Source of the DNA: an uncultured Bacteroides sp.
Lineage (GTDB): Bacteria > Bacteroidota > Bacteroidia > Bacteroidales > Bacteroidaceae
Assembly (NCBI RefSeq): GCF_905207245.1
Contig: NZ_CAJLKP010000066.1
Span: forward strand, 1 to 34,369
DNA length: 34,369 bases
Reading direction: 5' to 3'
The notes under the pieces were generated by a model. That model had not been told where the DNA came from. It saw only the letters and a program-made list of their open reading frames with translations, and did no database searches. The position numbers and the translations under genes are program-made. Shown here piece by piece: positions 1-7,601 of this stretch (the stretch's first letter is position 1; each line of letters opens with the position of its first letter).

Positions 1-487
1 TATAGCCGGTTCTCCATCCATTATTAAGGTTAACCGGTTGAATATTCCTCTTAGTGCATCCACAGAGTCCTGATAGAACCCGAAATATACCGATAAGATT
101 AATTACCTTAAATTTTTAGAAGCATAAAAAAAAATAATTTGAAAAGTATGTTCTGAGAAAAAATCATTAAGTCAGAAAAGAAAAAAGTAAAATTTTACAA
201 TTTATTTTATATCAACAATCATAACATCTTCACAATTCATTTTTCAGAAGAAGTACAAACCATTTTTACGGTGATATATCAAGTCCATATATTCAATAGA
301 AAAAAGTCAATCTCCACATGTGATACAATGCAAATTCAATTGAAATTTGTATTGAGGACAGTTTTTATCTTCACAGGAAGATAGTAACATTTGTGATGTA
401 TATTAGGACATTAATAATAAGTTAGCTAGAAGAGTTTTAAGCATCGAAATTCTAACTCAGCGCTGAGAAGAGTCTGTACCTTTTTTA
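1..487. other. AT-rich non-coding edge region
   Basis: No convincing gene is seen. The first 100 bases have short open stretches on both strands (for example DSVDALRGIFNRLTLIMDGE read on the minus strand), but none has a start with a plausible upstream region; this could be the remnant or edge of a gene outside the window. A perfect 12-bp palindrome, CTCAGCGCTGAG, lies at 456-467, just past the 3' end of the glycosyltransferase gene. No T-rich terminator follows it. A 7-bp hairpin lies near 367-385. Confidence 0.5.
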
Positions 488-1660
488 TTATTCTTCTATC
501 CCATGTGCCGTATGAATAAACTTTTTATTCGCCTCTTTCAAACGGAACAAATTGATAAACATCAACAGAAATGAATAAGGTACAAAACAGATAGCCTTTA
601 CCAAACGCCACTTCCAGAAACGACGAGGAATAGCAACAGCCAATGCTAACAACAGCATCCCCAATATCACCCACCATTTATAAGCTAATGCTGGAAACCA
701 TATAGAGAGGCAGACTGAAAAGATAAAGGTGAATCCCAACAATAACACCCGCGAAAACGAGGCTTGTTGAAAGAGCTTATCACAGAAATCCCATTTTCGA
801 TCACGAATAGCCGGAAACAGGTGATTCACAAATTCACCCAAACTATAATATTGGGCAGACAACCAGCGCCGCCTTTGCTGATAGAAATTCTTAGTTTTTT
901 GTATTTTCTCGTCCAATACATAGGTATCGGGCAAATAATGAAAAAAAATGCGATGATAAAGTAGCTTCATTTCCAAAACTCTATCAAACCCTCCAACTGA
1001 AGTGTTACTCATCATAGCTTTATAAAACAAAGAATATTCAAAAGCCATGCCGGAACCTATCAGAGCAGCCGACATTCCTAAATTGACATGTCCCAAACGG
1101 AATATAGAGTTATTGATTTCCTCACTGATGGCATCCAGATAGGCCATATTGGTATTCAGATTCTTAGCCACGCGATGTGTTTGGACAACCTTCACTTTTG
1201 GATCTGCAAATGCATTATTCACTTCAGAAAGATAAGAAGAATTAATTATATTATCTGCATCAATAATCAAAGCAACATCATAAGAATCCTGCCCTAAGTA
1301 CTCAAGAGCTGCCTTTAAAGACTTTGTATTTGTACTTTTTTCAAAATCAACCTGAAGTAACTTAACAGGTAATGCAGCCAGTTTCTGATTTGTCGCAGGT
1401 TGCATATGATCGGAAATTACTATTACATCGTATTTATCACTTGGATAATTCTGTGCCAGACAAGCTTGCACCGTATCCATAATAACAGCATCTTCTCTAT
1501 ATGCTGCTATTAATAAAGCAAACCGTTTACACTCTTTTGCGAGTACTGCCTTGTCAGACTTATGCCGGAGAGATGCCAAACTATAAACTAATAAGTACAA
1601 TACGTTTATTGCAAACAAAATGTATAAGATCCAATCGAATATAAGCAGTACCTGTTCCAA
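488..1660 (-). CDS. Membrane-anchored family 2 glycosyltransferase
   Basis: Processive-type GT2 enzyme, expected to move a sugar from a nucleotide sugar to a cell-surface or exported polysaccharide at the inner membrane. Seen: an N-terminal membrane segment (FDWILYILFAINVLYLLVY), a GT-A fold start (LLIAAYREDAVI), the metal/nucleotide motif IDADN, an acceptor-side region with GSGMAF, the QQRRRW signature of QxxRW type, and two to three C-terminal membrane segments. Acceptor and donor cannot be told. There is no ATG near the N-terminus. The frame opens at a TTG at 1688-1690 (MWHHLHNK...) and has another TTG at 1658-1660 (MEQVLLIFDW...). I prefer the second because a Bacteroides -7-like TATATTTG overlaps the first TTG, but the 10-residue-longer form is possible. 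It lies alone, downstream of an RNA terminator. Confidence 0.85.
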   Translation of the reverse strand: MEQVLLIFDWILYILFAINVLYLLVYSLASLRHKSDKAVLAKECKRFALLIAAYREDAVIMDTVQACLAQNYPSDKYDVIVISDHMQPATNQKLAALPVKLLQVDFEKSTNTKSLKAALEYLGQDSYDVALIIDADNIINSSYLSEVNNAFADPKVKVVQTHRVAKNLNTNMAYLDAISEEINNSIFRLGHVNLGMSAALIGSGMAFEYSLFYKAMMSNTSVGGFDRVLEMKLLYHRIFFHYLPDTYVLDEKIQKTKNFYQQRRRWLSAQYYSLGEFVNHLFPAIRDRKWDFCDKLFQQASFSRVLLLGFTFIFSVCLSIWFPALAYKWWVILGMLLLALAVAIPRRFWKWRLVKAICFVPYSFLLMFINLFRLKEANKKFIHTAHGIEE

Positions 1661-1687
1661 AATTAATTTATTATGTAGATGATGCCA

Positions 1688-1695
1688 CAAATATA
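1688..1695 (-). promoter_or_regulatory. Possible -7 element for the glycosyltransferase gene
   Basis: TATATTTG on the minus strand matches the Bacteroides TAnnTTTG -7 element. No TTTG is seen at the -33 position, so the call is weak. If it is used, transcription starts downstream of the TTG at 1688-1690 and translation must begin at the TTG at 1658-1660. Confidence 0.3.
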
Positions 1696-1763
1696 CAAAG
1701 AATGGCTGGAATAATCATCATTTCTTAAAAAAAGAAAATGTCCTGTTTTTAATTTTGGAATAT

Positions 1764-1795
1764 AAAAAAACGAGCAAGCTCTCACGAACCTCTCG
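1764..1795 (-). terminator. Intrinsic terminator of the candidate RNA
   Basis: On the minus strand the stem pairs CGAGAGGTT with AGCTTGCTCG (one bulged G, some G-U pairs) around a CGTGAG loop and is followed by seven T. A separate perfect 10-bp hairpin, AAGAAAAGCC with a 5-nt loop, sits just upstream at 1803-1827. Confidence 0.65.
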
Positions 1796-2062
1796 CCTCT
1801 GTAAGAAAAGCCATAAAGGCTTTTCTTTTAACTACATCTCATTTGTTACCTAAAAATCAATCTTCTTCTTACCTGAAAAAACTTCTATTACCTATAAAAA
1901 CTCAATCTTTTACCTTTTATACCTAATTACCTAATTTTCTTAATCCAAATTTTAGCCTATGAAAAAACTATTAACTAATCTTTTTACCTAACTAATTCCT
2001 TTATTGAAAACTACAAAACTAATTTATTTAAAAGTCAAAATCATGAGCAGTTTCTCAACTGC
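1764..2062 (-). ncRNA. Candidate small RNA of about 300 nt with TAGGTAA repeats
   Basis: A complete transcription unit without a gene. A canonical promoter lies at 2067-2097. The predicted start near 2060 falls at a perfect 6-bp hairpin with a GAGA loop (2047-2062). Then comes an A/U-rich, C-poor body carrying repeated TAGGTA(A) motifs; on the plus strand their ACCT cores are near 1848, 1871, 1890, 1912, 1921, 1929 and 1986. After it come a perfect 10-bp hairpin (1803-1827) and a terminator hairpin followed by seven T (1764-1795). Only tiny open frames are present. No Rfam family is recognised. Alternatives are a long 3' UTR of the upstream peroxidase gene or a leader of the glycosyltransferase gene; the terminator argues against the leader and the promoter against the pure 3' UTR. 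Confidence 0.6.
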
Positions 2063-2066
2063 GATA

Positions 2067-2097
2067 CAAAGGTAAGAAGATTTTCCGTGTGCGCAAA
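2067..2097 (-). promoter_or_regulatory. Consensus Bacteroides promoter driving the candidate RNA
   Basis: On the minus strand TTTG (2094-2097) is followed after exactly 19 nt by TACCTTTG (2067-2074). This is a full match to the sigma-ABfr consensus TTTG-N19-TAnnTTTG. No coding gene starts within the next 370 bases. Confidence 0.75.
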
Positions 2098-2154
2098 CAG
2101 TTGCACAGGAAATAGCATGTTTTATAACATATTTTTCGATTTATCCAGCTTTGT

Positions 2155-3276
2155 TTACGGTTTCTGCTGCTTTAGAACGAGTTTGAAGCCATCCGTCAGC
2201 GTTTCCATGAACGCTACGAGATCAGCTTCTTCTTCCGGGGTCAGCCCCAAGTTGCCCAACTCATCACGATTGACTGTAGCAGGATATTCGGCAACCGGAA
2301 ATTCATCACTGACATCACGCACGTTATAGAAGTGGACAATCTCCCTGAGGGTTTTGAAATAACCGTTATGTCCATAGGGGGCCGTCAAAGCTATATTGCG
2401 CAAAGTGGGTACACGAAACTTACCATTCTCTTCTTCTTTGCTTACAATAGTCCCCAACCCAAGGTCGATGCTATCCGAAGTCAAAAGGAAATAATCGGCA
2501 GGAACACGCAAATGGGGATTCTCCGGATTACGCGGCACACCCAGATTATCATATGTATGATCGGTGAAGAGTACTCGTCCGGCACGTTCATCCTTATCCA
2601 GGACGTGACATTCAGCACACATTCCTTTATCCTTAAACAGATTCATGCCCCGAAGTTCGGAATCGGTAAAAGTATATTCTCCCTTTTTCCAGGCATCGTA
2701 TTTAGAAGAAAAGGAATTCACTTCGTCAGATTGCTGATAAGCGGCAAGTGCGTCCGTGATGTAGGCATAAAGGGAATCCGCATTGGAGGTTTCACCATAA
2801 ATACGAACCAATTCAGAATAATAAGGAGCACGGCGGATTTTCATAACGACGGCACAAGTATCAGGATTACCCATCTCCACAGGATTAAGAAAAGGTTCGC
2901 CAGCCTGATTCTGCAAAGAAGGAGAACGACCGTCCCAAAAGAGTCCGCCTACATAAGTTTCTTCATCTTCATCAAAGTAGAGGGAAGGAACGTACATGGA
3001 GTAACAGATGGTCATGGCATTACGCTGGGAATAGAGCCCGGGAACTGCACCTTCGGAAACGATACGGAAGTCACGATCGGCAAATCCATTAGCGGCAGTG
3101 TGGCAAGTGGCACAGGATTGTCCGGGAGGTTCGGAAAGTTGGGTGTCTTGAAAAATCTGTTTACCTAAGGCCTCTTTACGGGCACGCAATGAATGAGAAT
3201 TACCGGTACAGGATGATAGTAGCCCGCAAGCAAATCCGCCATAGAATAAAACAGAAAATAGTGTTTGCAATTTCAT
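2155..3276 (-). CDS. Di-haem cytochrome c peroxidase family lipoprotein
   Basis: Bacterial CCP/MauG family protein, expected to reduce hydrogen peroxide with electrons from a small carrier, in the periplasm and anchored as a lipoprotein. Seen: signal peptide with lipobox LSSC (Cys23); haem c motifs CATCH (Cys55-His59) and CAECH (Cys220-His224); the conserved family stretch VPTLRNIALTAPYGHNGYF near the C-terminus. The length, 373 residues, is normal for the family. The start is taken at the ATG at 3276, which gives a clean signal peptide; an in-frame upstream start would add 13 residues that do not fit. MauG-like oxidation of a protein partner cannot be excluded. No clear terminator follows before the RNA promoter at 2097. 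Confidence 0.88.
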   Translation of the reverse strand: MKLQTLFSVLFYGGFACGLLSSCTGNSHSLRARKEALGKQIFQDTQLSEPPGQSCATCHTAANGFADRDFRIVSEGAVPGLYSQRNAMTICYSMYVPSLYFDEDEETYVGGLFWDGRSPSLQNQAGEPFLNPVEMGNPDTCAVVMKIRRAPYYSELVRIYGETSNADSLYAYITDALAAYQQSDEVNSFSSKYDAWKKGEYTFTDSELRGMNLFKDKGMCAECHVLDKDERAGRVLFTDHTYDNLGVPRNPENPHLRVPADYFLLTSDSIDLGLGTIVSKEEENGKFRVPTLRNIALTAPYGHNGYFKTLREIVHFYNVRDVSDEFPVAEYPATVNRDELGNLGLTPEEEADLVAFMETLTDGFKLVLKQQKP

Positions 3277-3312
3277 AAAATAGTATTTTTCGGTTGATTG
3301 ATATTGACCAAA

Positions 3313-3320
3313 CAAAAGTA
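3313..3320 (-). promoter_or_regulatory. -7 element upstream of the peroxidase gene
   Basis: TACTTTTG on the minus strand fits TAnnTTTG. The nearest TTTG upstream is 24 nt away (3345-3348) and lies inside the preceding terminator hairpin, so the -33 part is doubtful. Confidence 0.4.
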
Positions 3321-3321
3321 T

Positions 3322-3368
3322 AAAAAAAAGAGTTTCATCTATGACAAAACATAGATAAAACTCTTTTT
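3322..3368 (-). terminator. Terminator after the LruC lipoprotein gene
   Basis: A 19-bp stem (3325-3343 with 3350-3368, one mismatch) with a 6-nt loop is followed on the minus strand by eight T (3329-3322). It begins 19 bases after the stop codon of the LruC gene. Confidence 0.85.
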
Positions 3369-3386
3369 ACTTAAGAAAGTTGTTAT

Positions 3387-5306
3387 TTACTTCTTATTCT
3401 TATACCAGTCTTTATTCGAGGTTCCTTTTGATTTTACCCAATCAATAAAATCAGGATAGGTATCATATATCTTCACCCCTTCCGTAGGAATGCTAAAATC
3501 GAGAATAGGAAGATTTATAGCAAATGGCATGATATCGACTTCTTCTCCATAGCGGGTAATATAATAAATCCCTGCGTCAACATTCGACATATCATCACTC
3601 GTATTAAAGAGTGATTTATCAGCTTTATCCGTAGGCGCATAATTCACCAGATGCACTTCTCTGTTTCTACCATTTACAAATATGAAAGGATTGTAAGGAG
3701 ACGTTACCTGATTCAATTCCACATCCGCCAATTCAATGGTAACGGTAAACTTCTTATTCAAAACACTCTTTATATTATCAAACAAGATAATAGTAGGATG
3801 TGATTGATCCGTCTCTATTTTCCAACCGTCAGGACCTGAAACGTCAATGCTTCTTACTCTGTCCGGTTCAAGATTATGAAGCTGATATCCAAAGCCACAA
3901 ATGTATGTACCTCCACTATGAAGGGGAGTAAACTCGTCTACAATCTTATAGACTTTATTACTTAGGACATTCCGGTAAAGAGTCGATTGATAGATCACCA
4001 TAACATCATTCATGTCATAGTCTTTTTGTGCTGGCCATTGGTCTTCGAAAGCTAAAGTTCCTTTATATGTAGTAGTAACATTGCTGGGAGGATCTACCGG
4101 AGGTAGCTCCGGCCCATCCGGATCAATAGCACCCGATTCTGCAATCTTCAGATAAAACGTAGCATCACAATAATCAAAATCAGTATTATCTTCAAAACCG
4201 ATAGCTACAAGCTGATCTGTTTCCGAATCACGCAACGCCACTACACGTTGTGAATTATCAGAGTTCATCGAGCTGTATGAATAACGGGTTCCACCATAGG
4301 AGCGCTTTACAATGTCACCTTTACTAAATCCGTTTCCTTCCAGACACCATCCAATCGTGACTCCGGCAGGGAATTTATCTTCAAACTGTTTCTTATCCGA
4401 ATTCCAATACTTAAGTTTCACTTCATTACCACACAGTAATGAACCCGCACGCTCGCCACCGGATGTTTTAGAGATAGGTGAAGCATTAGGGAATGCTATC
4501 ACTTTCTGAACATTATCCGGAGTTGGAACCGAACCTGTAGGATAAGAGAAATAACCTACAACATTATGCCAACTGGCACTACTTGAAATGAAAACAAGGC
4601 TCAATTCGGTTTCTTTAATGATTTTAATCTCAGATGTAATATTACCCTCAAACCACTCCGGATAAAAATCCTTTATCGTCTTTCCACCTTTTTTAGCATA
4701 AATCTCTTTGATACTATATAAGGTGGCAGCCGGTGGCACACTCAGGTCAGCTTCCATATTATTGGGCATACCATACACATCCCAATCTATTCCCGGCATA
4801 ATGGTCCAATCATCCAGATACTTGTAACCACCAGCCGTTGCACCTCTTGTCTTAGCTTGCAACGAAGCGATATATGCTTTCTGATTATAGCTTATCTCAC
4901 CATTAGAAATAGACAACTTGACCGGTGAAACAGCACCTAAATAATCAGAGTAAAGCCATACTTCCGTAATATCAGAAGGAATTTGAATTGTACCTGAATA
5001 CTTTCCTTTCTTATCAGTGGAAGCCGAATAGACAGGAGACAGCGATTCATCTTTTATCCATGAATCATTTTCTTCTTTCATAGGATTCTGACTATATAGG
5101 TCGAAAATGATATAATAATCATTCGTAAACCCATAGTCTACACTCACTTTCACTTGTTGCATCAGGTTGAAATCAAAAACCTCCGTCGGCTTCAAAGGCT
5201 CATTTTTACGCTCCCCCTGATATACATCTTTATCTGCGCAACTACCCAGTGTCAGTGCAGAAACGAGAGAAACAAATACAAGCTGTTTCATTTTTCGCTG
5301 TTTCAT
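3387..5306 (-). CDS. LruC-domain lipoprotein with C-terminal DUF4842
   Basis: Large cell-envelope lipoprotein of unknown function. Seen: N-terminal signal with lipobox LGSC followed by ADKD, an acidic stretch like the lipoprotein export signals of surface lipoproteins in Bacteroidetes, so surface exposure is likely (inference). In the middle, after a proline-rich linker (GPELPPVDPPSN), the LruC hallmark FEDQWPAQKDYDMNDVMV is present; its acidic DYDMND core resembles a calcium-binding loop. The C-terminal part matches the DUF4842 layout (FNTSDDMSN, YPDFIDWVKS). Two ATG codons, 5306 and 5291, could start it; either leaves an intact signal peptide. The gene is transcribed alone and closed by a strong terminator. 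Substrate or partner is not deducible. Confidence 0.8.
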   Translation of the reverse strand: MKQRKMKQLVFVSLVSALTLGSCADKDVYQGERKNEPLKPTEVFDFNLMQQVKVSVDYGFTNDYYIIFDLYSQNPMKEENDSWIKDESLSPVYSASTDKKGKYSGTIQIPSDITEVWLYSDYLGAVSPVKLSISNGEISYNQKAYIASLQAKTRGATAGGYKYLDDWTIMPGIDWDVYGMPNNMEADLSVPPAATLYSIKEIYAKKGGKTIKDFYPEWFEGNITSEIKIIKETELSLVFISSSASWHNVVGYFSYPTGSVPTPDNVQKVIAFPNASPISKTSGGERAGSLLCGNEVKLKYWNSDKKQFEDKFPAGVTIGWCLEGNGFSKGDIVKRSYGGTRYSYSSMNSDNSQRVVALRDSETDQLVAIGFEDNTDFDYCDATFYLKIAESGAIDPDGPELPPVDPPSNVTTTYKGTLAFEDQWPAQKDYDMNDVMVIYQSTLYRNVLSNKVYKIVDEFTPLHSGGTYICGFGYQLHNLEPDRVRSIDVSGPDGWKIETDQSHPTIILFDNIKSVLNKKFTVTIELADVELNQVTSPYNPFIFVNGRNREVHLVNYAPTDKADKSLFNTSDDMSNVDAGIYYITRYGEEVDIMPFAINLPILDFSIPTEGVKIYDTYPDFIDWVKSKGTSNKDWYKNKK

Positions 5307-5633
5307 ATCTTTTATTTTAATTTTGTAATACTACAAAGTTGAATCGGTTGCAAATATAATCAGAAATTGCAATATCTACAAGTTTATTTCAAATAAAATA
5401 ATAACATATACAAGTAATTAAAGATAGTATAAGAACAAAATATACAAGTTATCAGAAAAGAGGAAGGTTAAATGAAAATTTCCCAGATAAGAACATTAAA
5501 AACTAATAGTTTCACAATAATGAATCAGCAAAAAAACAGTGCAATATATAAAAAAACAAACCACTGGAGTGACATTGACCTGCCAACTCCAATGGTTGTC
5601 CCCTTTAAACACCTTTAAACAAAATGAAATATA
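5307..5633. other. Intergenic region with promoter and terminator only
   Basis: AT-rich. It holds a -7-like TATATTTG (minus strand, 5351-5358; a weak CTTG about 20 nt upstream) that can serve the LruC gene, and the terminator of the eda transcript at 5550-5597. Between them (5390-5549) nothing further is seen. Confidence 0.5.
5550..5597 (-). terminator. Terminator of the kdgK-eda transcript
   Basis: On the minus strand AACCATTGGAGT (5586-5597) pairs with ACTCCAGTGGTT (5559-5570) over 12 bp with one G-U pair, followed by TTGTTTTTTT. Confidence 0.75.
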
Positions 5634-6302
5634 TTATTTTCTGGCTTCTGCAATATAAGCCAGCGCTTCTTTACATTTTTCAGTAACGTAAGTCCAATCT
5701 TCGGCAGCAACTTTATCACCCGGGAAGAGTTTGGAACCCATACCCACGCAGAATACACCTGCTTTGATCCATGCAGTCAGGTTTTCCTGAGTAGGCTCTA
5801 CCCCACCGGTCACCATCAGCTTAGACCAAGGCATCGGAGCCAACAAGCCTTTTACGAGTTTTGCACCGAGAACGTCGCCTGGGAAAATCTTACAAAGGTC
5901 GCAACCTGCTTCCTGTGCAAAGCCTACTTCTGAAACGCTTCCGCACCCCGGAGTGTAGGCAACCAGACGGCGGTTACAAATCTTAGCGATTTCGGGGTTA
6001 AACAACGGGCCTACTACGAAATTCGCGCCTAATTGCAGGTAGAGGGCAGCCGTTGCAGGATCAACAATAGAACCTACACCCATCGCCATCTCCGGACACT
6101 CTTTTGCCGCGAATTTCACTACTTCAGCAAATACCTCATGCGCAAAGTCGCCACGATTGGTAAATTCGAATGCACGAACACCACCTTCATAACAAGCTTT
6201 CACCACTTTCTTTGCAACTTCTGCATCTTTATGATAGAATACAGGAACCATACCGGTTGAACCAATCTTGTTCAACACAGCTATCTTATCGAATTTTGCC
6301 AT
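5634..6302 (-). CDS. eda: KDPG aldolase (2-dehydro-3-deoxyphosphogluconate aldolase)
   Basis: Class I aldolase that splits KDPG into pyruvate and glyceraldehyde-3-phosphate, the last step of hexuronate breakdown. Seen: TIM-barrel protein of 222 residues, full length for the family; the catalytic Glu region FEFTNRG near residue 47; the Schiff-base lysine in CDLCKIFPGD; the phosphate-binding glycines in VTGGVEP and VGMGSKLF. It lies 26 bases downstream of kdgK on the same strand, so the two are very likely one operon, closed by the terminator at 5550-5597. Some family members also act on 4-hydroxy-2-oxoglutarate; the pairing with kdgK makes KDPG the main substrate. Confidence 0.95.
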   Translation of the reverse strand: MAKFDKIAVLNKIGSTGMVPVFYHKDAEVAKKVVKACYEGGVRAFEFTNRGDFAHEVFAEVVKFAAKECPEMAMGVGSIVDPATAALYLQLGANFVVGPLFNPEIAKICNRRLVAYTPGCGSVSEVGFAQEAGCDLCKIFPGDVLGAKLVKGLLAPMPWSKLMVTGGVEPTQENLTAWIKAGVFCVGMGSKLFPGDKVAAEDWTYVTEKCKEALAYIAEARK

Positions 6303-6328
6303 TGTCTTTAATAATTAATATTTAATAA

Positions 6329-7354
6329 TTAACGCTGAACACGTCCGCTTGCATCGCCACCTGCCAATGCTTCCACCTCTTCTACAGATACCAGGTTGAA
6401 ATCGCCGTTGATAGTGTGCTTCAATGCGGAAGCAGCTACAGCAAATTCAAGAGCTGCACCTTGGTTAGGCTTCGTCAGCAAACCGTGGATAATACCGCCG
6501 GAGAAAGAGTCGCCACCACCAACGCGGTCGATAATCGGATTGATATCATAACGTTTTGATTCGTAGAATTCTTCACCATTGTAAATCATTGCTTTCCAAC
6601 CATTGTGGCTTGCAGAGAATGATTCGCGTAAAGTAGAGATAACATATTTGAAATTGAATTCTTTAGCCATTGCTTTGAAGATGCCTTTGTAACCTTCAGC
6701 ATCGGTCTTTCCGCCTTCTACATCCGAGTCGGGTTTGAAACCCAAACAAAGCTCAGCGTCTTCTTCGTTACCGATACAAACATCAACGTATTGCATCAGG
6801 GGGTTCATGATAGATTGTGCTTTCTCTTTTGTCCAGAGTTTCTTACGGAAGTTGAGATCGACAGAAACCGTAACGCCATGACGTTTGGCAGCTTCACAAG
6901 CCAATTTAGTAAGTTCGGCAGCTTTGTCGGAGATGGCAGGAGTTATACCCGACCAATGGAACCAGTCGGCACCTTCCATGATTGCGTCGAAGTCAAAATC
7001 TGCGGCATCAGCTTCAGCAATAGCAGAATGTGCACGGTCGTAAATCACCTTGCTGGGACGCATGGAAGCACCGGTTTCAAGATAGTAGATGCCTACACGA
7101 TCACCACCACGGGCAATAAAATCTGTTTTTACGCCATATTTGCGCAGTGCATTCACAGCAGATTGACCAATTTCGTGTTTCGGCAATTTAGTCACAAAGT
7201 AAGCTTCATGTCCGTAGTTGGCACAGCTGACGGCAACGTTTGCTTCACCACCACCATATACTACGTCAAAAGAATCAGACTGAACAAAACGAGTATTTCC
7301 CGGAGTGGACAGTCTCAACATGATCTCACCTAATGTAACGACTTTCTTTCCCAT
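6329..7354 (-). CDS. kdgK: 2-dehydro-3-deoxygluconate (KDG) kinase, PfkB family
   Basis: Phosphorylates KDG with ATP to give KDPG, the substrate of the adjacent aldolase. Seen: PfkB fold, N-terminal VTLGEIMLRL, substrate-side loop VVYGGGEANVA, and the C-terminal PfkB signature DRVGGGDSFSGG holding the catalytic Asp. The length of 341 residues is normal. It starts at the ATG at 7354. It is the first gene of a two-gene operon and is divergent from the LacI-family gene; its promoter overlaps an operator (7482-7497), so it is probably repressed by that regulator until a hexuronate intermediate is present. Confidence 0.93.
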   Translation of the reverse strand: MGKKVVTLGEIMLRLSTPGNTRFVQSDSFDVVYGGGEANVAVSCANYGHEAYFVTKLPKHEIGQSAVNALRKYGVKTDFIARGGDRVGIYYLETGASMRPSKVIYDRAHSAIAEADAADFDFDAIMEGADWFHWSGITPAISDKAAELTKLACEAAKRHGVTVSVDLNFRKKLWTKEKAQSIMNPLMQYVDVCIGNEEDAELCLGFKPDSDVEGGKTDAEGYKGIFKAMAKEFNFKYVISTLRESFSASHNGWKAMIYNGEEFYESKRYDINPIIDRVGGGDSFSGGIIHGLLTKPNQGAALEFAVAASALKHTINGDFNLVSVEEVEALAGGDASGRVQR

Positions 7355-7481
7355 AATCTTATTTATTTTTTTATATGTGATTAATTTATAACTTTCAATT
7401 TATCATTTTAGGGGTAAAAACCACTATAATCACCTGATTCCATGAAGAGTACAATAAAAATAGGTTCGTTCTTCATAGGCT

Positions 7482-7497
7482 TCGTGTGCGGGCACAA
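7482..7497. promoter_or_regulatory. Operator O1 for the LacI-family regulator
   Basis: TCGTGTGCGGGCACAA is a dyad-symmetric 16-mer. It matches the site at 7564-7579 at 13 of 16 positions, including the GTGT...CGG...CACAA frame. It overlaps the end of the kdgK -7 element, a position that would block transcription. Confidence 0.65.
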
Positions 7498-7524
7498 AGA
7501 TACAACAATTTTCGTAATTACAAA
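7495..7524 (-). promoter_or_regulatory. kdgK-eda promoter
   Basis: On the minus strand TTTG (7521-7524), an 18-nt spacer, then TATCTTTG (7495-7502): a good Bacteroides promoter. The mRNA start would lie inside operator O1, leaving a leader of about 135 nt before kdgK. Confidence 0.7.
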
Positions 7525-7532
7525 AATTGTCA

Positions 7533-7540
7533 TATATTTG
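7533..7540 (+). promoter_or_regulatory. -7 element of the LacI-family gene
   Basis: TATATTTG fits TAnnTTTG. A TTTC at 7510-7513, 19 nt upstream, is a near match to the -33 element. Operator O2 lies just downstream of the expected start, suggesting autorepression. Confidence 0.5.
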
Positions 7541-7563
7541 TGTCGAAAATATTAAGATTATTA

Positions 7564-7579
7564 TTGTGTACGGACACAA
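7564..7579. promoter_or_regulatory. Operator O2 for the LacI-family regulator
   Basis: TTGTGTACGGACACAA has 6-bp perfect arms around ACGG. It is 82 bp from O1 and placed between the lacI-type promoter and its ATG at 7602. Confidence 0.65.
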
Positions 7580-7601
7580 GTTCCGATTAATTATAAAATA
7601 T

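Noticed and set aside
2332..3168. 278-codon open frame on the plus strand
   Set aside because: It lies entirely antisense to the cytochrome c peroxidase gene, which has haem motifs and a signal peptide; the frame has no recognisable domain.
7527..7601. N-terminal extension of the LacI-family protein
   Set aside because: The 25 extra codons overlap the -7 element and operator; the HTH begins just after the ATG at 7602.
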